Shown one piece after another: positions 25,915 through 35,646 of a stretch of DNA of 64,000 bases. The notes beneath the pieces were generated by a model. The model had not been told where the DNA came from. It made no database searches and worked only from the letters and a program-made list of their open reading frames with translations. The position numbers were made by a program, and so were the translations under genes. Source of the DNA: an uncultured Dysgonomonas sp. (GTDB lineage Bacteria > Bacteroidota > Bacteroidia > Bacteroidales > Dysgonomonadaceae); NCBI GenBank assembly GCA_937995835.1, contig CALKIV010000083.1:1-64000 (forward strand). The letters run 5' to 3'. Position 1 is the first letter of the stretch. The number at the start of each line of letters is the position of its first letter.

Positions 25915-26778
25915 ATGAGCATAAATAATAGATACCAAGATGTACTGAAAATATATAAGACTGATATCAGTGAGGAAACAGTAAAAGATATGCTTGCCAA
26001 AATTGCAGAGAAAGAAAAAGAAAATCACACAAGAGAAGTTTACAAAAAGATTTATTCATGTGTAGACTTAACTTCTTTGAATACAACAGACACAAAGGAG
26101 AGCATATACAATTTGGTAAATACAGTGAATGAGAAAGATGGCACTAGCGACCTACCAAATGTGGCTGCGATTTGTGTTTATCCAAATTTTGTAGAGAATG
26201 TAAGAGAGGTGCTGACAGCAGATGTGAAAGTGGCGGCAGTGGCAGGAGGATTCCCAAGTGCTCAAACATTCATAGAAGTGAAAGTGGCAGAGTGTGCACT
26301 TGCTGTAGCAAGTGGTGCAGATGAAATAGATGTAGTATTGAATCTTGGAAAGTATTATGATGGTTCACTAGAAGAAGTCTATGAAGAAATAGACGAAATG
26401 AAAGGTGCTTGCCAAGATAAGACACTGAAAGTAATATTAGAAACCGGAGCACAAAAGACACTTGAAGATGTAGTAAAAACATCCCTTCTTGCCCTATATA
26501 GTGGAGCTGATATTATTAAAACTTCTACAGGAAAGGTGTATAAAGGCGCAACACCAGAAGCTGTGTATGCCATGTGTTATGCCATCAAAGAATATCAAAA
26601 GAAGACTGGAAACAAAGCCGGAATAAAAGTGTCTGGTGGGGTATCCACTACTGCCGATGCTGTGAAATATTATACCATTGTGAAAGAGGTGCTTGGAGAA
26701 GATTATCTCAATAATGAATCTTTCAGAATTGGTGCTAGTAGCTTGGTATCTGACTTAGAAAAGTCTCTAAACGAATAA
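25915..26778 (+). CDS. deoC: Deoxyribose-phosphate aldolase
   Basis: 287 residues, with an N-terminal helical extension of about 50 residues relative to the shortest bacterial forms. It cleaves 2-deoxyribose 5-phosphate to glyceraldehyde 3-phosphate and acetaldehyde. Visible are CVDLTSLNTTDT near residue 43, AAICVYPNFV, VAGGFPSAQT, ADEIDVVLNLG, LKVILETG, the Schiff-base lysine in ADIIKTSTGK, and GIKVSGGVST. Last gene of the mnmG/apt run, ended by a hairpin. Confidence 0.96.
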   Translation: MSINNRYQDVLKIYKTDISEETVKDMLAKIAEKEKENHTREVYKKIYSCVDLTSLNTTDTKESIYNLVNTVNEKDGTSDLPNVAAICVYPNFVENVREVLTADVKVAAVAGGFPSAQTFIEVKVAECALAVASGADEIDVVLNLGKYYDGSLEEVYEEIDEMKGACQDKTLKVILETGAQKTLEDVVKTSLLALYSGADIIKTSTGKVYKGATPEAVYAMCYAIKEYQKKTGNKAGIKVSGGVSTTADAVKYYTIVKEVLGEDYLNNESFRIGASSLVSDLEKSLNE

Positions 26779-26799
26779 CTTATTCATAAAAGAATTAAA

Positions 26800-26837
26800 A
26801 TAATAAAAGCTATCTCAAATTGGGATAGCTTTATTAT
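26800..26837. terminator. Bidirectional intrinsic terminator
   Basis: ATAATAAAAGCTATC (26800-26814) pairs with GATAGCTTTATTAT (26824-26837), with a single bulged A and a nine-base loop. A and T tracts on both sides. It separates deoC from the convergent polyprenyl synthase gene. Confidence 0.82.
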
Positions 26838-26860
26838 TTATATATCTAATAATCAATAAA

Positions 26861-27832
26861 TTAATGATCTCTTTCTATAATATATTTGAGTGTAGATAGC
26901 AAAGCATCAGCAATTTCCGTAGATTCTAGAGTCGCTATCAATTTTTCGGACTCGGTACGGAATGAATTGATCTTTTCATAGGTATACTCTACCCCACCCT
27001 TTTCGATGGCAAATTGAATCAATTTAGCAATGTTATCATCTGTAAAATCATATGCATTGATAATATCAAGATATGCTTTCTTTTCCTCTGTTGACGACAC
27101 CTTAAGTGCATAAAGCAAAGGAAGTGTAATTTTACCCTCTCTGATGTCATTTCCCGTAGGTTTCCCTATAGGCCCTTCATAGTAGTCGAAAATATCATCA
27201 CGAAGCTGAAAAATCATTCCTAAAGCCTCACCAAGACAAGTAAATAAATCGATATGTTCTTTAGATCCTCCGGTAGATATTGCCCCTACTCGCATGCAAG
27301 CCGAAAGCAACGAAGCAGTTTTTTGATGAATCACTTGGTAATATTCTTCTTCATCAATGATCAATTCTTTGACTAATGACAATTGGTTAAGTTCTCCTTC
27401 GGCCAAGCGACGCCCAAGTTGCGAAATGATTTCTACAATTTCCAAATTGTTTGTCAAAACACTTTTCATCAAGGAGGTCGAAAGATAGAAATCTCCCACC
27501 AAGACAGCCATTTTATTATCGTATACTGCGTTCAACGATGGACGTCCACGTCTCAATCCTGATTCGTCTACCACATCATCGTGAATCAGTGATGCTGCAT
27601 GCAAAAGTTCTAAAGTGATAGCCGAGTTATAAGTGATTTCGTTAATTGTCCCCGAAGCCTTGGCAGCCAAAAGTAATAATGTAGGTCTCAACTTTTTTCC
27701 ATCAGAACGCATCATATATTCTATGATGGGCTGAATTCTCTTATTATCACTCTTGATGGAGTTAGCATATCTCGTTTCAAATTGCTTCAACTCCTCGACT
27801 ATCGGTTCAGCTATAAAAAGCCTTTTCTCCAT
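26861..27832 (-). CDS. ispB: Polyprenyl diphosphate synthase (octaprenyl-type)
   Basis: 323 residues of the trans-polyprenyl synthase family, making the side chain of respiratory quinones from farnesyl diphosphate and isopentenyl diphosphate. The DGKKLRPTLLLLAA block, the first Asp-rich motif DDVVDE with the following RRGRPS, GDFYLSTSL, and the second Asp-rich motif in QLRDDIFDYY, followed by GKPTGNDIREGKITLPLL, are all intact. Chain length (menaquinone side chain) cannot be read from sequence with certainty. Divergent from polA. Confidence 0.93.
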   Translation of the reverse strand: MEKRLFIAEPIVEELKQFETRYANSIKSDNKRIQPIIEYMMRSDGKKLRPTLLLLAAKASGTINEITYNSAITLELLHAASLIHDDVVDESGLRRGRPSLNAVYDNKMAVLVGDFYLSTSLMKSVLTNNLEIVEIISQLGRRLAEGELNQLSLVKELIIDEEEYYQVIHQKTASLLSACMRVGAISTGGSKEHIDLFTCLGEALGMIFQLRDDIFDYYEGPIGKPTGNDIREGKITLPLLYALKVSSTEEKKAYLDIINAYDFTDDNIAKLIQFAIEKGGVEYTYEKINSFRTESEKLIATLESTEIADALLSTLKYIIERDH

Positions 27833-27954
27833 ATTTTTATAATCTTGAACTGCAAATTTAAGAATAATTCAAATCTTCACAGTAATTATTCATAACTTTA
27901 CACTTATATTACGTACTATAATGTTAAAAAACTCATTAAAGTTAGGTAAAATAA

Positions 27955-27991
27955 AATTATCATCTCCATTTTTGTCAAAAAGGTGATAATT
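27955..27991 (+). promoter_or_regulatory. Inverted repeat in polA leader
   Basis: AATTATCATC (27955-27964) and GGTGATAATT (27982-27991) pair over ten positions (one wobble) around a 17-base AT-rich loop that contains TTTTTG. It ends 23 bases before the polA start. It may be a leader hairpin or an operator; there is no T tract directly after it. Confidence 0.35.
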
Positions 27992-28014
27992 ATAACAGAC
28001 GAAAATTACAATCA

Positions 28015-30789
28015 ATGAAATTATTCTTACTTGATGCTTACGCATTAATCTATCGTTCATATTACGCTTTTATCAAAAATCCGAGAGTAAACTCTAAGGG
28101 GATGAATACTTCGGCCATGTTTGGCTTTGTAAACACCCTTGAAGAATTGCTGAATAAGGAAAATCTTACACACATTGCTGTGGCTTTCGATCCTCCCGGA
28201 CCAACCTTCAGACATGATGCTTATGAGCAATATAAAGCTCAGCGAGAAGAGACCCCAGAGGATATCAGAATGGCTGTGCCTTACATCAAGCGCATCATTG
28301 AAGCTTATAATATCAAAATGATAGAAGTGGCAGGCTATGAGGCTGATGATGTCATTGGAACAATTGCTAAGCAAGCCGAAAAAGAAGATTTTGATGTATA
28401 CATGATGACCCCTGACAAAGATTATGGTCAGCTGACAAGTGATAAAATCTTTATGTACAGGCCAAAACTTGGGTTTGCTCCTTTAGAGATATTGGACGAA
28501 AAGGGAGTGATGGAAAAGTTTGAAATCTCGTCTGCCATGCAAATGATTGACTATTTGGGTCTGATGGGTGATGCTTCTGACAATATACCGGGTTGTCCTG
28601 GTGTGGGTCCTAAAACAGCTGTCAAATTGCTCGAAGAATACGGTGATATAGAGAATATCATTGCTAATAAAGCCAATATAAAGGGTGCATTGGGCAAAAA
28701 GATAGCAGAAAATGAAGAACAGATCCTTTTTTCTAAGTTTTTGGCTACTATCAAAATAGATGTTCCGGTACAATTTAAGGAAGAAGAATACATCCGAGAA
28801 GAGATCAATGTGGAACAACTAAATGAGGTATTCGAAGAGCTTGAATTCCGTACTTTTATTGATAGAATCATCAAAAAGAGTGCCCCGACTCCACCTAAAC
28901 AAGACGCTATACAAGGAGATCTGTTCAGTGGTTTTGCCACAACAGAAACTACGTCTGAAACTATCGTTACTAACGAAATGATAACCCTTCAAGATATTGA
29001 ATATCAATATAAACTGGTGCAAGGAAAAGAAGAGGCTGAAGAATTAGTAAAAACTTTATTAAATCAAAAATCCGTTGCTTTCGATACCGAGACAACCGGT
29101 TTGGATGCCACAGAAGTGGATGTGATAGGAATGTCATTCTCTTGGAAAAAAAACGAAGCATATTATGTGGCTGTGCCAACTGATTTTAAAGAGGCTAAAG
29201 AACTAATTTCAATCTTCAAACCTTTCTTTGAGAATGAACAGATAGAGAAAATAGGTCAGAACATTAAATACGATATCATAGTATTAAAAAAATATGATAT
29301 ACAGGTAAGAGGCAAGCAGTTTGACACCATGATTGCGCATTATATTCTGAATCCAGAATTGAGGCATAACATGGATTATATGGCTGAGACACTATTAAAT
29401 TATCAAACTATAGAGATAGAAACACTGATTGGCAAAAAAGGTAAGAATCAGAAGAATATGTCGACATTGAAGCCTGAAGAGGTGCTAGACTATGCTGCTG
29501 AAGATGCTGATATTACCTTCCAATTGTATGAGGTTCTGAAAAAGAAAATAAAAGAGGAAAAACTAGAATATCTCTTCTACGACATAGAGATGCCTTTAGT
29601 CAATGTTTTGGCTGATATGGAAGAGACGGGAGTCATGCTAGATACTGAAGCTTTGTCGGAATCATCGAAGAAAATGACTCTCGAATTGGCAAAAATAGAG
29701 GAAGAAATACACCAATTGGCAACTGTGGAAATCAATATCAATTCACCTAAACAGGTGGGAGAAGTATTATTCGACACACTAAAAATTGCTGACAAACCCA
29801 AGAAAACAAAGACTGGACAATATGTGACAGATGAAGAAACACTGGTTTCGCATAAAGACGCCCACCCTATTGTACCAAAAATATTGGAATACAGAGGGAT
29901 GAAAAAGTTGCTTAGCACTTATATTGATGCCCTACCTGAATTAATTTCAAAACGTGATGGAAAGATACATACATCCTATAATCAAACAGTTACTGCAACT
30001 GGAAGACTGAGCTCAAGCAACCCCAATCTACAAAATATTCCGATCAGAGATGAGCAAGGAAAAGAGATCAGGAAAGCATTTATTCCGTCAGAAGGAAATG
30101 TTTTCTTTTCGGCTGACTACTCGCAGATCGAATTGCGTATTATGGCACATCTGAGCGAGGATCCTAACATGATAGAGGCTTTTAACAGTGGAGAAGATAT
30201 TCATGCTGCCACAGCTGCTAAAATCTTTAAAATAGACTCAAATGAGGTGACCTCTGACATGCGTAACAAAGCTAAAACTGCGAATTTTGGTATCATTTAT
30301 GGTATATCTGTATTTGGTCTTTCGCAACGATTAAATATTCCACGTGGAGAAGCAAAAGACCTTATTGATGGTTATTTTGATTCCTATCCACATGTGAAAG
30401 CTTATATGGATAATGCTATCGTAAAAGCTCAAGACACGGGTTACGCAGAAACCGTATTTGGACGTAAAAGATACTTACCGGACATCAATTCCAGAAATGC
30501 TACAGTGAGAGGTTTTGCTGAAAGAAACGCGATCAATGCGCCTATTCAAGGAAGTGCTGCAGACATTATAAAAGTGGCAATGATCAAGATTCATCAACGA
30601 TTTGAAACTGAAAAAATAAAATCTAAAATGATACTTCAAGTTCATGATGAGTTGAACTTCGATGTTATAAAATCAGAGCTAGAGGTGGTACAGAAAATAG
30701 TCATCGAAGAAATGGAAAATGCATATAAATTAGCAGTTCCACTGAAAGCTGACTGTGGACAAGGCAAAAACTGGTTAGAAGCTCATTAA
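28015..30789 (+). CDS. polA: DNA polymerase I
   Basis: 924 residues with all three domains. The 5'-3' exonuclease (1 to about 290) has YEADDVIG and the MGDASDNIPGCPGVGPKTA helix-hairpin-helix. The 3'-5' proofreading domain (about 340-530) keeps its metal-binding residues: Asp357/Glu in DTETTG, NIKYD, and YAAEDAD, so it should be active, unlike Bacillus-type enzymes. The polymerase domain has TATGRLSSSNPNLQNIPIR (motif A region), SADYSQIELRIMAHLS, KTANFGIIYG with the O-helix, and the motif C VHDELNFD. It fills gaps in repair and removes RNA primers. Start is the first ATG, MKLFLLDAYALIYR, as in the family. Confidence 0.98.
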   Translation: MKLFLLDAYALIYRSYYAFIKNPRVNSKGMNTSAMFGFVNTLEELLNKENLTHIAVAFDPPGPTFRHDAYEQYKAQREETPEDIRMAVPYIKRIIEAYNIKMIEVAGYEADDVIGTIAKQAEKEDFDVYMMTPDKDYGQLTSDKIFMYRPKLGFAPLEILDEKGVMEKFEISSAMQMIDYLGLMGDASDNIPGCPGVGPKTAVKLLEEYGDIENIIANKANIKGALGKKIAENEEQILFSKFLATIKIDVPVQFKEEEYIREEINVEQLNEVFEELEFRTFIDRIIKKSAPTPPKQDAIQGDLFSGFATTETTSETIVTNEMITLQDIEYQYKLVQGKEEAEELVKTLLNQKSVAFDTETTGLDATEVDVIGMSFSWKKNEAYYVAVPTDFKEAKELISIFKPFFENEQIEKIGQNIKYDIIVLKKYDIQVRGKQFDTMIAHYILNPELRHNMDYMAETLLNYQTIEIETLIGKKGKNQKNMSTLKPEEVLDYAAEDADITFQLYEVLKKKIKEEKLEYLFYDIEMPLVNVLADMEETGVMLDTEALSESSKKMTLELAKIEEEIHQLATVEININSPKQVGEVLFDTLKIADKPKKTKTGQYVTDEETLVSHKDAHPIVPKILEYRGMKKLLSTYIDALPELISKRDGKIHTSYNQTVTATGRLSSSNPNLQNIPIRDEQGKEIRKAFIPSEGNVFFSADYSQIELRIMAHLSEDPNMIEAFNSGEDIHAATAAKIFKIDSNEVTSDMRNKAKTANFGIIYGISVFGLSQRLNIPRGEAKDLIDGYFDSYPHVKAYMDNAIVKAQDTGYAETVFGRKRYLPDINSRNATVRGFAERNAINAPIQGSAADIIKVAMIKIHQRFETEKIKSKMILQVHDELNFDVIKSELEVVQKIVIEEMENAYKLAVPLKADCGQGKNWLEAH

Positions 30790-30798
30790 AGCACTATT

Positions 30799-32493
30799 AT
30801 GACAAAAATATTAGATAACATAACTACAAAACTGGTTGAAGACAGGAAATACCAATATGGGTTTTTCTTTGCCGTTTTTGCTCTTCTCTTCATCATCATG
30901 CATCTGTTCTATCCCCTACACGAGGGACATGATATCCAATCGCATTATGGCAGAATGAGCGCTCTATATCAAGCTATTAAAGATGGTGTATTTCCAGTCT
31001 ATTTTGATCAATCGATGGTTGATGGCTATGGATTTGCAACACGCTATTTTTATGGAGACTTAGTGCTGATTCCGTTTGCTTTGCTGATTCCATACATAGG
31101 AATGATATCAGCTTATAAAGTGATGATTATTTTTTATAGTCTATTATGTGCTTTATTCACCTTCATAGCAAGTGATAAGGTATTTAAGAACAAATATATA
31201 GCTTTTATAATCACTATCTTATTCACGTTTTCATATTATAGACTATATGATGTCTACAACCGTGCAGCAGTAGGCGAAACTATTTGTTTAACCTTTTTTC
31301 CTCTCGTACTTTGGGGTGCTTACGAAATAGTAAAAGGAAATTATAAAAAATGGTACATCATCACCATAGGCTTTGCAATGATGATTTTTGCACATGTCAA
31401 CACACCTGCAATAGTGGCTTTTACACTTGCTATATTCTTAATATTCAATTATAAAGCATTTGTAAAAGAACCTAAAAGACTTTATTATCTATTGTTGGCA
31501 GCAGTGATAACCGTCATATTGACTGCTTATTTCATTTTTCCACTATTTGAACAACTACTTTCCAATGAGTTTTATTTCAACACTGATAATGGTAAGAGAT
31601 TGACCTCTAACGTTGTATTTGGAGAACCAATCAAATATATTATTAGAGGATTATTTAGTGGAGCTACGTATGTAGTGCCCGAAATAGCCGGAATCGGTTT
31701 AGTCATCACAATGATTGTCTCGTGCAGAATATTTATCGGCAGAGATGAAGAAATTAAACGTGCCGATTTATATCTAATCATTGGTCTTATCTGCTTATTG
31801 ATAGTTTCTCCACTATATCCATGGAGAACATTTCCATTCAATATCATTGGTTTCATACAGTTTTCATGGAGGTTTTATGCTGTTGCAACATTCATCCTGT
31901 GTATAGCTGCGGGAATATATTATCACAAAGCATTGAAAACTGATAAGAAAAGATATTTTGTGGGAATTCCTTTTTTATTCCTTTTGACCACCATCTGTAT
32001 GGTTAATATGGGACAAGTATTTTCTAATGAAAGACCACTGTCACAAGTCATTAAACCAAGTATAGAGAATGAATATTATCTCTATGGTGGCGACTATATG
32101 CCTAGTAGAATACCAAATATTAACGCATTCTTTGACCAACGAGCCAACGATAGCGTACGGTCGGTAAAGGGTGATGCTCAAATTAGTAATTTTGAAAGAG
32201 AATTGCGAAATATATCCTTCGATGTTAATGTGAAAAATAGTGATCAACTAGAACTTCCATTAGTATACTACAAAGGATATAAAGCTGAATTGAACGATGA
32301 AAAAGTAGATGTTGAACAAAGTGATAACGGACTGATACAAATACCCGTAAACGAATCAGGAAGCATCAAAGTATACTTTGGTGGAACTTTGATTCAGAAT
32401 GTAAGTCCATATATCACCCTAATAACAGCTATTCTGCTAACAGCATACATCATTTGGTTTAACAGAAAGAACAGAAAAAAGAATGCTAGATAA
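30799..32493 (+). CDS. Multi-TM GT-C-like membrane protein, tandem copy 1
   Basis: 564 residues with about ten to twelve TM helices. It resembles the membrane family labelled 6-pyruvoyl-tetrahydropterin synthase-related (a misnomer, since no pterin enzyme is present), which looks like GT-C fold glycosyltransferases. After TM1 an extracytoplasmic loop has HDIQSHYGR, a D-x3-H-x2-R pattern shared with the next gene, then DGVFPVYFDQSMVDGYG. The TM core includes GAYEIVKGNYKKWYI. A soluble beta-rich tail (about 460-530) precedes a final TM and a basic end. It starts 9 bases after polA and overlaps its paralogue by 11 bases. Substrate unknown; transfer of a sugar from a lipid carrier is a guess from fold likeness. 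Confidence 0.72.
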   Translation: MTKILDNITTKLVEDRKYQYGFFFAVFALLFIIMHLFYPLHEGHDIQSHYGRMSALYQAIKDGVFPVYFDQSMVDGYGFATRYFYGDLVLIPFALLIPYIGMISAYKVMIIFYSLLCALFTFIASDKVFKNKYIAFIITILFTFSYYRLYDVYNRAAVGETICLTFFPLVLWGAYEIVKGNYKKWYIITIGFAMMIFAHVNTPAIVAFTLAIFLIFNYKAFVKEPKRLYYLLLAAVITVILTAYFIFPLFEQLLSNEFYFNTDNGKRLTSNVVFGEPIKYIIRGLFSGATYVVPEIAGIGLVITMIVSCRIFIGRDEEIKRADLYLIIGLICLLIVSPLYPWRTFPFNIIGFIQFSWRFYAVATFILCIAAGIYYHKALKTDKKRYFVGIPFLFLLTTICMVNMGQVFSNERPLSQVIKPSIENEYYLYGGDYMPSRIPNINAFFDQRANDSVRSVKGDAQISNFERELRNISFDVNVKNSDQLELPLVYYKGYKAELNDEKVDVEQSDNGLIQIPVNESGSIKVYFGGTLIQNVSPYITLITAILLTAYIIWFNRKNRKKNAR

Positions 32494-34180
32494 GTTCATC
32501 AATAGATTGCATCAGCATCCTACTGTCTCAGTGCATCTGCTGTTGATAGCAATGACCTTTGCTATGATGTTTTTCTATAGCCCGCTTTGCCCTGGAGGTG
32601 ATTTCTACGTCCATTTCAATCGCTTGGTAGTGCTTATGGAAGCCTTGCAAGATGGCTCTTTTCCATACTACATGGACTACTATATGATCGATGGATACGG
32701 CTATTTGATCAAAGCATTCTATTGCGATCTGTTGTTGATTCCCTTTGCCATCGTTGGCAATCTGTTTTCTGCCACCACAGCTTGGCAAGTGATGATTTTT
32801 ACACTTACTTATCTCTGTGGATTATTTACTTATATAGCTGTAAAAAGAATAACAAAATCAAAATATTCAGCCTTACTGACTGCCCTACTCTACACCTTTG
32901 CAACTTACAGAATATTTGACATTTACGTGCGTGAAGCATTGGGAGAAGTTCTTTCATTTACTTTTCTCCCCTTAGTGCTTTTAGGAGCATATGAAATTAT
33001 AAAAGGAGATTACAAAAAATGGTATATCCTTACCATTGCCTTTTGTTTGCTTATCTTCTCACATGTCATTTCCAGTGTACTTAGCTTCACTACACTGTTG
33101 ATCTTTATATGTATCTACAACAAGAGTTTTAGAGAGGAGCCAAAACGCCTATATTATCTTATTTTAGCAGGGGTAGCATGTATTCCTATCACAGCATACT
33201 ACATATTTCCAATGATAGAACAAATGCTCTCTAATTCATTCTATTATCAAACTCATCCACTCACCGAAGGAGTTATTGGATTTAGACTAAATGAGGTAGT
33301 CGCAGGATTATTTAATGGCATTTCATTAAGGAAAGAACAGCTATTCCCAAAGCTTGGATCCCTACTATTCTTCATTATACTTTTAAAAGTATTTGTGCAA
33401 GATAAAAGTAACCTGAGAAAGTTTGCAGACATCTGCGCTATTGTAGGATTAGTTTTCATTTTCATGACCACTCCCCTATTCCCTTGGCATGTTTATCCAT
33501 TCAAATTTTTGAGTGTCATCCAGTTTCCATGGCGATTGCTCGAATATACTTCTTTTCTATTTGCAATAGCTGGAGGGTATTATCTAGCTACATTATTGAA
33601 AACAAAGCGACAAAGACTGATTGGAATCTTTGGAATAATAGCTATTCATATTCTGATTTTCAATAGTGACAGTATACATTACCGAACCTTTATTTGCAAA
33701 GATGGTAGACCTGAAATTGAATTCAACACCTCATTCTTAGGAATCATAGGGGGCGAATATTTGCCATCCAGATTGCCTTCAAACAACTTTGAATATGATA
33801 TTCCGGGCGTATTCAACGATTATATTCACCATAGAGGACAAATAGTAGAGTCTAAAAATACAACCACTGTAATATCCAATTTCAGTAAAGATAAAGGACA
33901 TATTACCTTTGATGTAAAACTGACAAACAATGAAGATAAACTAGAACTTCCCTTGACGTATTATATCGGTTATAGTGCAACTTTAAACAATCAACCAATA
34001 GAATATACTCAAAGTGAATTTGGATTGATAGAATTGCCTGTAAATGCGTCAGGAAAAGTAGAAATAAAATATGCAGGGACAACAATTCAGAGGGTTGGAT
34101 TTTATCTTACTTTACTTTCAATTGTTACTTTTGTAGGATATATCATTGTTAGAAGAAAAAATAAACAAAAAAATATATGA
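32483..34180 (+). CDS. Multi-TM GT-C-like membrane protein, tandem copy 2
   Basis: 565 residues, clearly a paralogue of the preceding protein over its full length: the first-loop GDFYVHFNR matches HDIQSHYGR in its D, H and R; DGSFPYYMDYYMIDGYGYL, FATYRIFDIYVREALGE, GAYEIIKGDYKKWYI and the beta-rich C-terminal tail also match. About ten to twelve TM segments. Its ATG lies inside the end of copy 1 and its own stop overlaps the next start (ATGA), so the group is translated as a unit. The pair suggests a heteromeric or sequential membrane enzyme. Function unknown. Confidence 0.72.
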   Translation: MLDKFINRLHQHPTVSVHLLLIAMTFAMMFFYSPLCPGGDFYVHFNRLVVLMEALQDGSFPYYMDYYMIDGYGYLIKAFYCDLLLIPFAIVGNLFSATTAWQVMIFTLTYLCGLFTYIAVKRITKSKYSALLTALLYTFATYRIFDIYVREALGEVLSFTFLPLVLLGAYEIIKGDYKKWYILTIAFCLLIFSHVISSVLSFTTLLIFICIYNKSFREEPKRLYYLILAGVACIPITAYYIFPMIEQMLSNSFYYQTHPLTEGVIGFRLNEVVAGLFNGISLRKEQLFPKLGSLLFFIILLKVFVQDKSNLRKFADICAIVGLVFIFMTTPLFPWHVYPFKFLSVIQFPWRLLEYTSFLFAIAGGYYLATLLKTKRQRLIGIFGIIAIHILIFNSDSIHYRTFICKDGRPEIEFNTSFLGIIGGEYLPSRLPSNNFEYDIPGVFNDYIHHRGQIVESKNTTTVISNFSKDKGHITFDVKLTNNEDKLELPLTYYIGYSATLNNQPIEYTQSEFGLIELPVNASGKVEIKYAGTTIQRVGFYLTLLSIVTFVGYIIVRRKNKQKNI

Positions 34181-34377
34181 GTTCAATAGCAATAAATATT
34201 ATGTATTTTGTGACTATCGCCATCTGTGGAATAGTGATGGTAATAAGTCCACATACCTTCATGGGACGTGCAAAGTATGATGAGGGTGCACTAAAAACTC
34301 AGAAAATGATCAAGAAAGCAGGGATTGCCATTATTGTCATCAATGTTATTCTGATTCTCTACACACTACTTAGATAA
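34177..34377 (+). CDS. Small two-TM membrane protein
   Basis: 66 residues with two hydrophobic segments (about 5-24 and 47-64) separated by a basic/polar loop FMGRAKYDEGALKTQKMIKKAG. I do not recognise it as a named family. It overlaps both neighbours (ATGA with the upstream stop, TAATG with the downstream start), which argues strongly that it is real and belongs to the same transcript as the tandem membrane proteins and YqaA. Confidence 0.75.
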   Translation: MSSIAINIMYFVTIAICGIVMVISPHTFMGRAKYDEGALKTQKMIKKAGIAIIVINVILILYTLLR

Positions 34378-34820
34378 TGCTAGATGGCTTTGTAGAATTT
34401 GGATATGTAGGTCTTTTTATAGCTTCGTTTTTGGCTGCTACCATTCTGCCTTTTGGTTCAGAGGTGGTCTTTGCCGGAGTGATAGCATGGGGTCTCGATC
34501 CTTGGATATGCGTTGGACTCGCCTCTGTAGGCAACTGGATGGGAGGAATGACCAACTATTTTCTGGGAAGATTAGGAAAGATAGAATGGATAGAAAAGTA
34601 TCTAAAAGTAGACAGAACAAAGATAGAGAAAATGCAAAATTGGCTAGAGAAAAAAGGTGCTGTGATGGCATTTTTTAGTTTTTTGCCAGCTATTGGAGAT
34701 CTCATTGCTCTGGCTTTGGGTTTTATGAGGGCTAATCTATATATCGTAAATGTTAGCATGTTTTTAGGTAAATTTATACGTTATGTACTAATCATGTATG
34801 GAGTGAATTGGATGATATGA
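34377..34820 (+). CDS. yqaA: YqaA family membrane protein (DedA/VTT-like)
   Basis: 147 residues of the YqaA/SNARE-associated (VTT) group: FGYVGLFIASFLAATILPFGSEVVFA at the start, GNWMGGMTNYFLGRLGK, the amphipathic KIEKMQNWLEKKG, and FFSFLPAIGDLIALALGFMR. Related DedA proteins move undecaprenyl phosphate or phospholipids across the membrane, so a role in recycling a lipid carrier next to possible carrier-dependent sugar transferases is plausible but inferred. Starts on the A of the preceding stop. Confidence 0.88.
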   Translation: MLDGFVEFGYVGLFIASFLAATILPFGSEVVFAGVIAWGLDPWICVGLASVGNWMGGMTNYFLGRLGKIEWIEKYLKVDRTKIEKMQNWLEKKGAVMAFFSFLPAIGDLIALALGFMRANLYIVNVSMFLGKFIRYVLIMYGVNWMI

Positions 34821-34841
34821 AGAAATCTAAAATTTTAAATT

Positions 34842-35621
34842 ATGTCTACAATATTATTTGATCAAGTGGTCTTTGGACCAATCATTAGTAGAAGATTAGG
34901 GATCTCTCTAGGGGTCAACCTCCTACCCTATGATGGAAAATTATGTTCGTTCGACTGCATCTATTGTGAATGTGGATACAACGAAGATCATAAAACAAAG
35001 ACAAAGCTACCTACGCTGGAAACTACTGTTGGAGCTCTAGAAGATAAACTCTCTAAGATGAAAGCCAATGGAGATAAATTGGATGTAATCACCTTTGCTG
35101 GTAATGGTGAGCCTACACTCCATCCTAATTTTTCGGAGGTGATAGATGAAACAATCAGACTGAAAAATATCTATTATCCAGAAGTTAAAATCAGTGTGTT
35201 GACCAATGCTATGCATCTGGACAAACCAAAAGTATTTGAAGCATTGAAAAAGGTGGATAACAATATACTGAAACTGGACTCGCCATTCATTGATACCGTA
35301 AAACTCATAGACAGACCTAATTCACACTTATATAATATCAATAAGCAAATAGAGCTTTTTAAAAGGTTTGAAGGAAACTTTATCCTCCAAACAATGTTCT
35401 TAAAAGGTGAACATGAAGGAGTGAAGGTAGACAACACCACAGAAGAAGAAATTACTGCTTGGTTAGAGATCGTTAGAGAGATTAAACCTAGAGAAGTGAT
35501 GATCTACACCATCGATCGCGAAACTCCTTCTAAGAAGCTAGAAAAAGTATCTCTGGAGAAATTAAATGAGATAGGTGAACGAATAAAAGAATTAGGAATA
35601 AAGGTAAATATCGCAGGATAA
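34842..35621 (+). CDS. Radical SAM protein
   Basis: 259 residues. The [4Fe-4S] cluster motif CxxxCxxC is CSFDCIYC near residue 36, preceded by GPIISRRLGISLGVNLLP. The SAM-binding GNGEPTLHPNF follows at about residue 89, then ISVLTNAMHL. The C-terminal part has PREVMIYTIDRETP. This matches a widespread stand-alone radical SAM subfamily (YtkB-like, distantly TYW1-like) of unknown reaction. It follows yqaA by 21 bases and might belong to that unit. Confidence 0.85.
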   Translation: MSTILFDQVVFGPIISRRLGISLGVNLLPYDGKLCSFDCIYCECGYNEDHKTKTKLPTLETTVGALEDKLSKMKANGDKLDVITFAGNGEPTLHPNFSEVIDETIRLKNIYYPEVKISVLTNAMHLDKPKVFEALKKVDNNILKLDSPFIDTVKLIDRPNSHLYNINKQIELFKRFEGNFILQTMFLKGEHEGVKVDNTTEEEITAWLEIVREIKPREVMIYTIDRETPSKKLEKVSLEKLNEIGERIKELGIKVNIAG

Positions 35622-35646
35622 ATTTTAAAAACAATAAAGATAAAGA

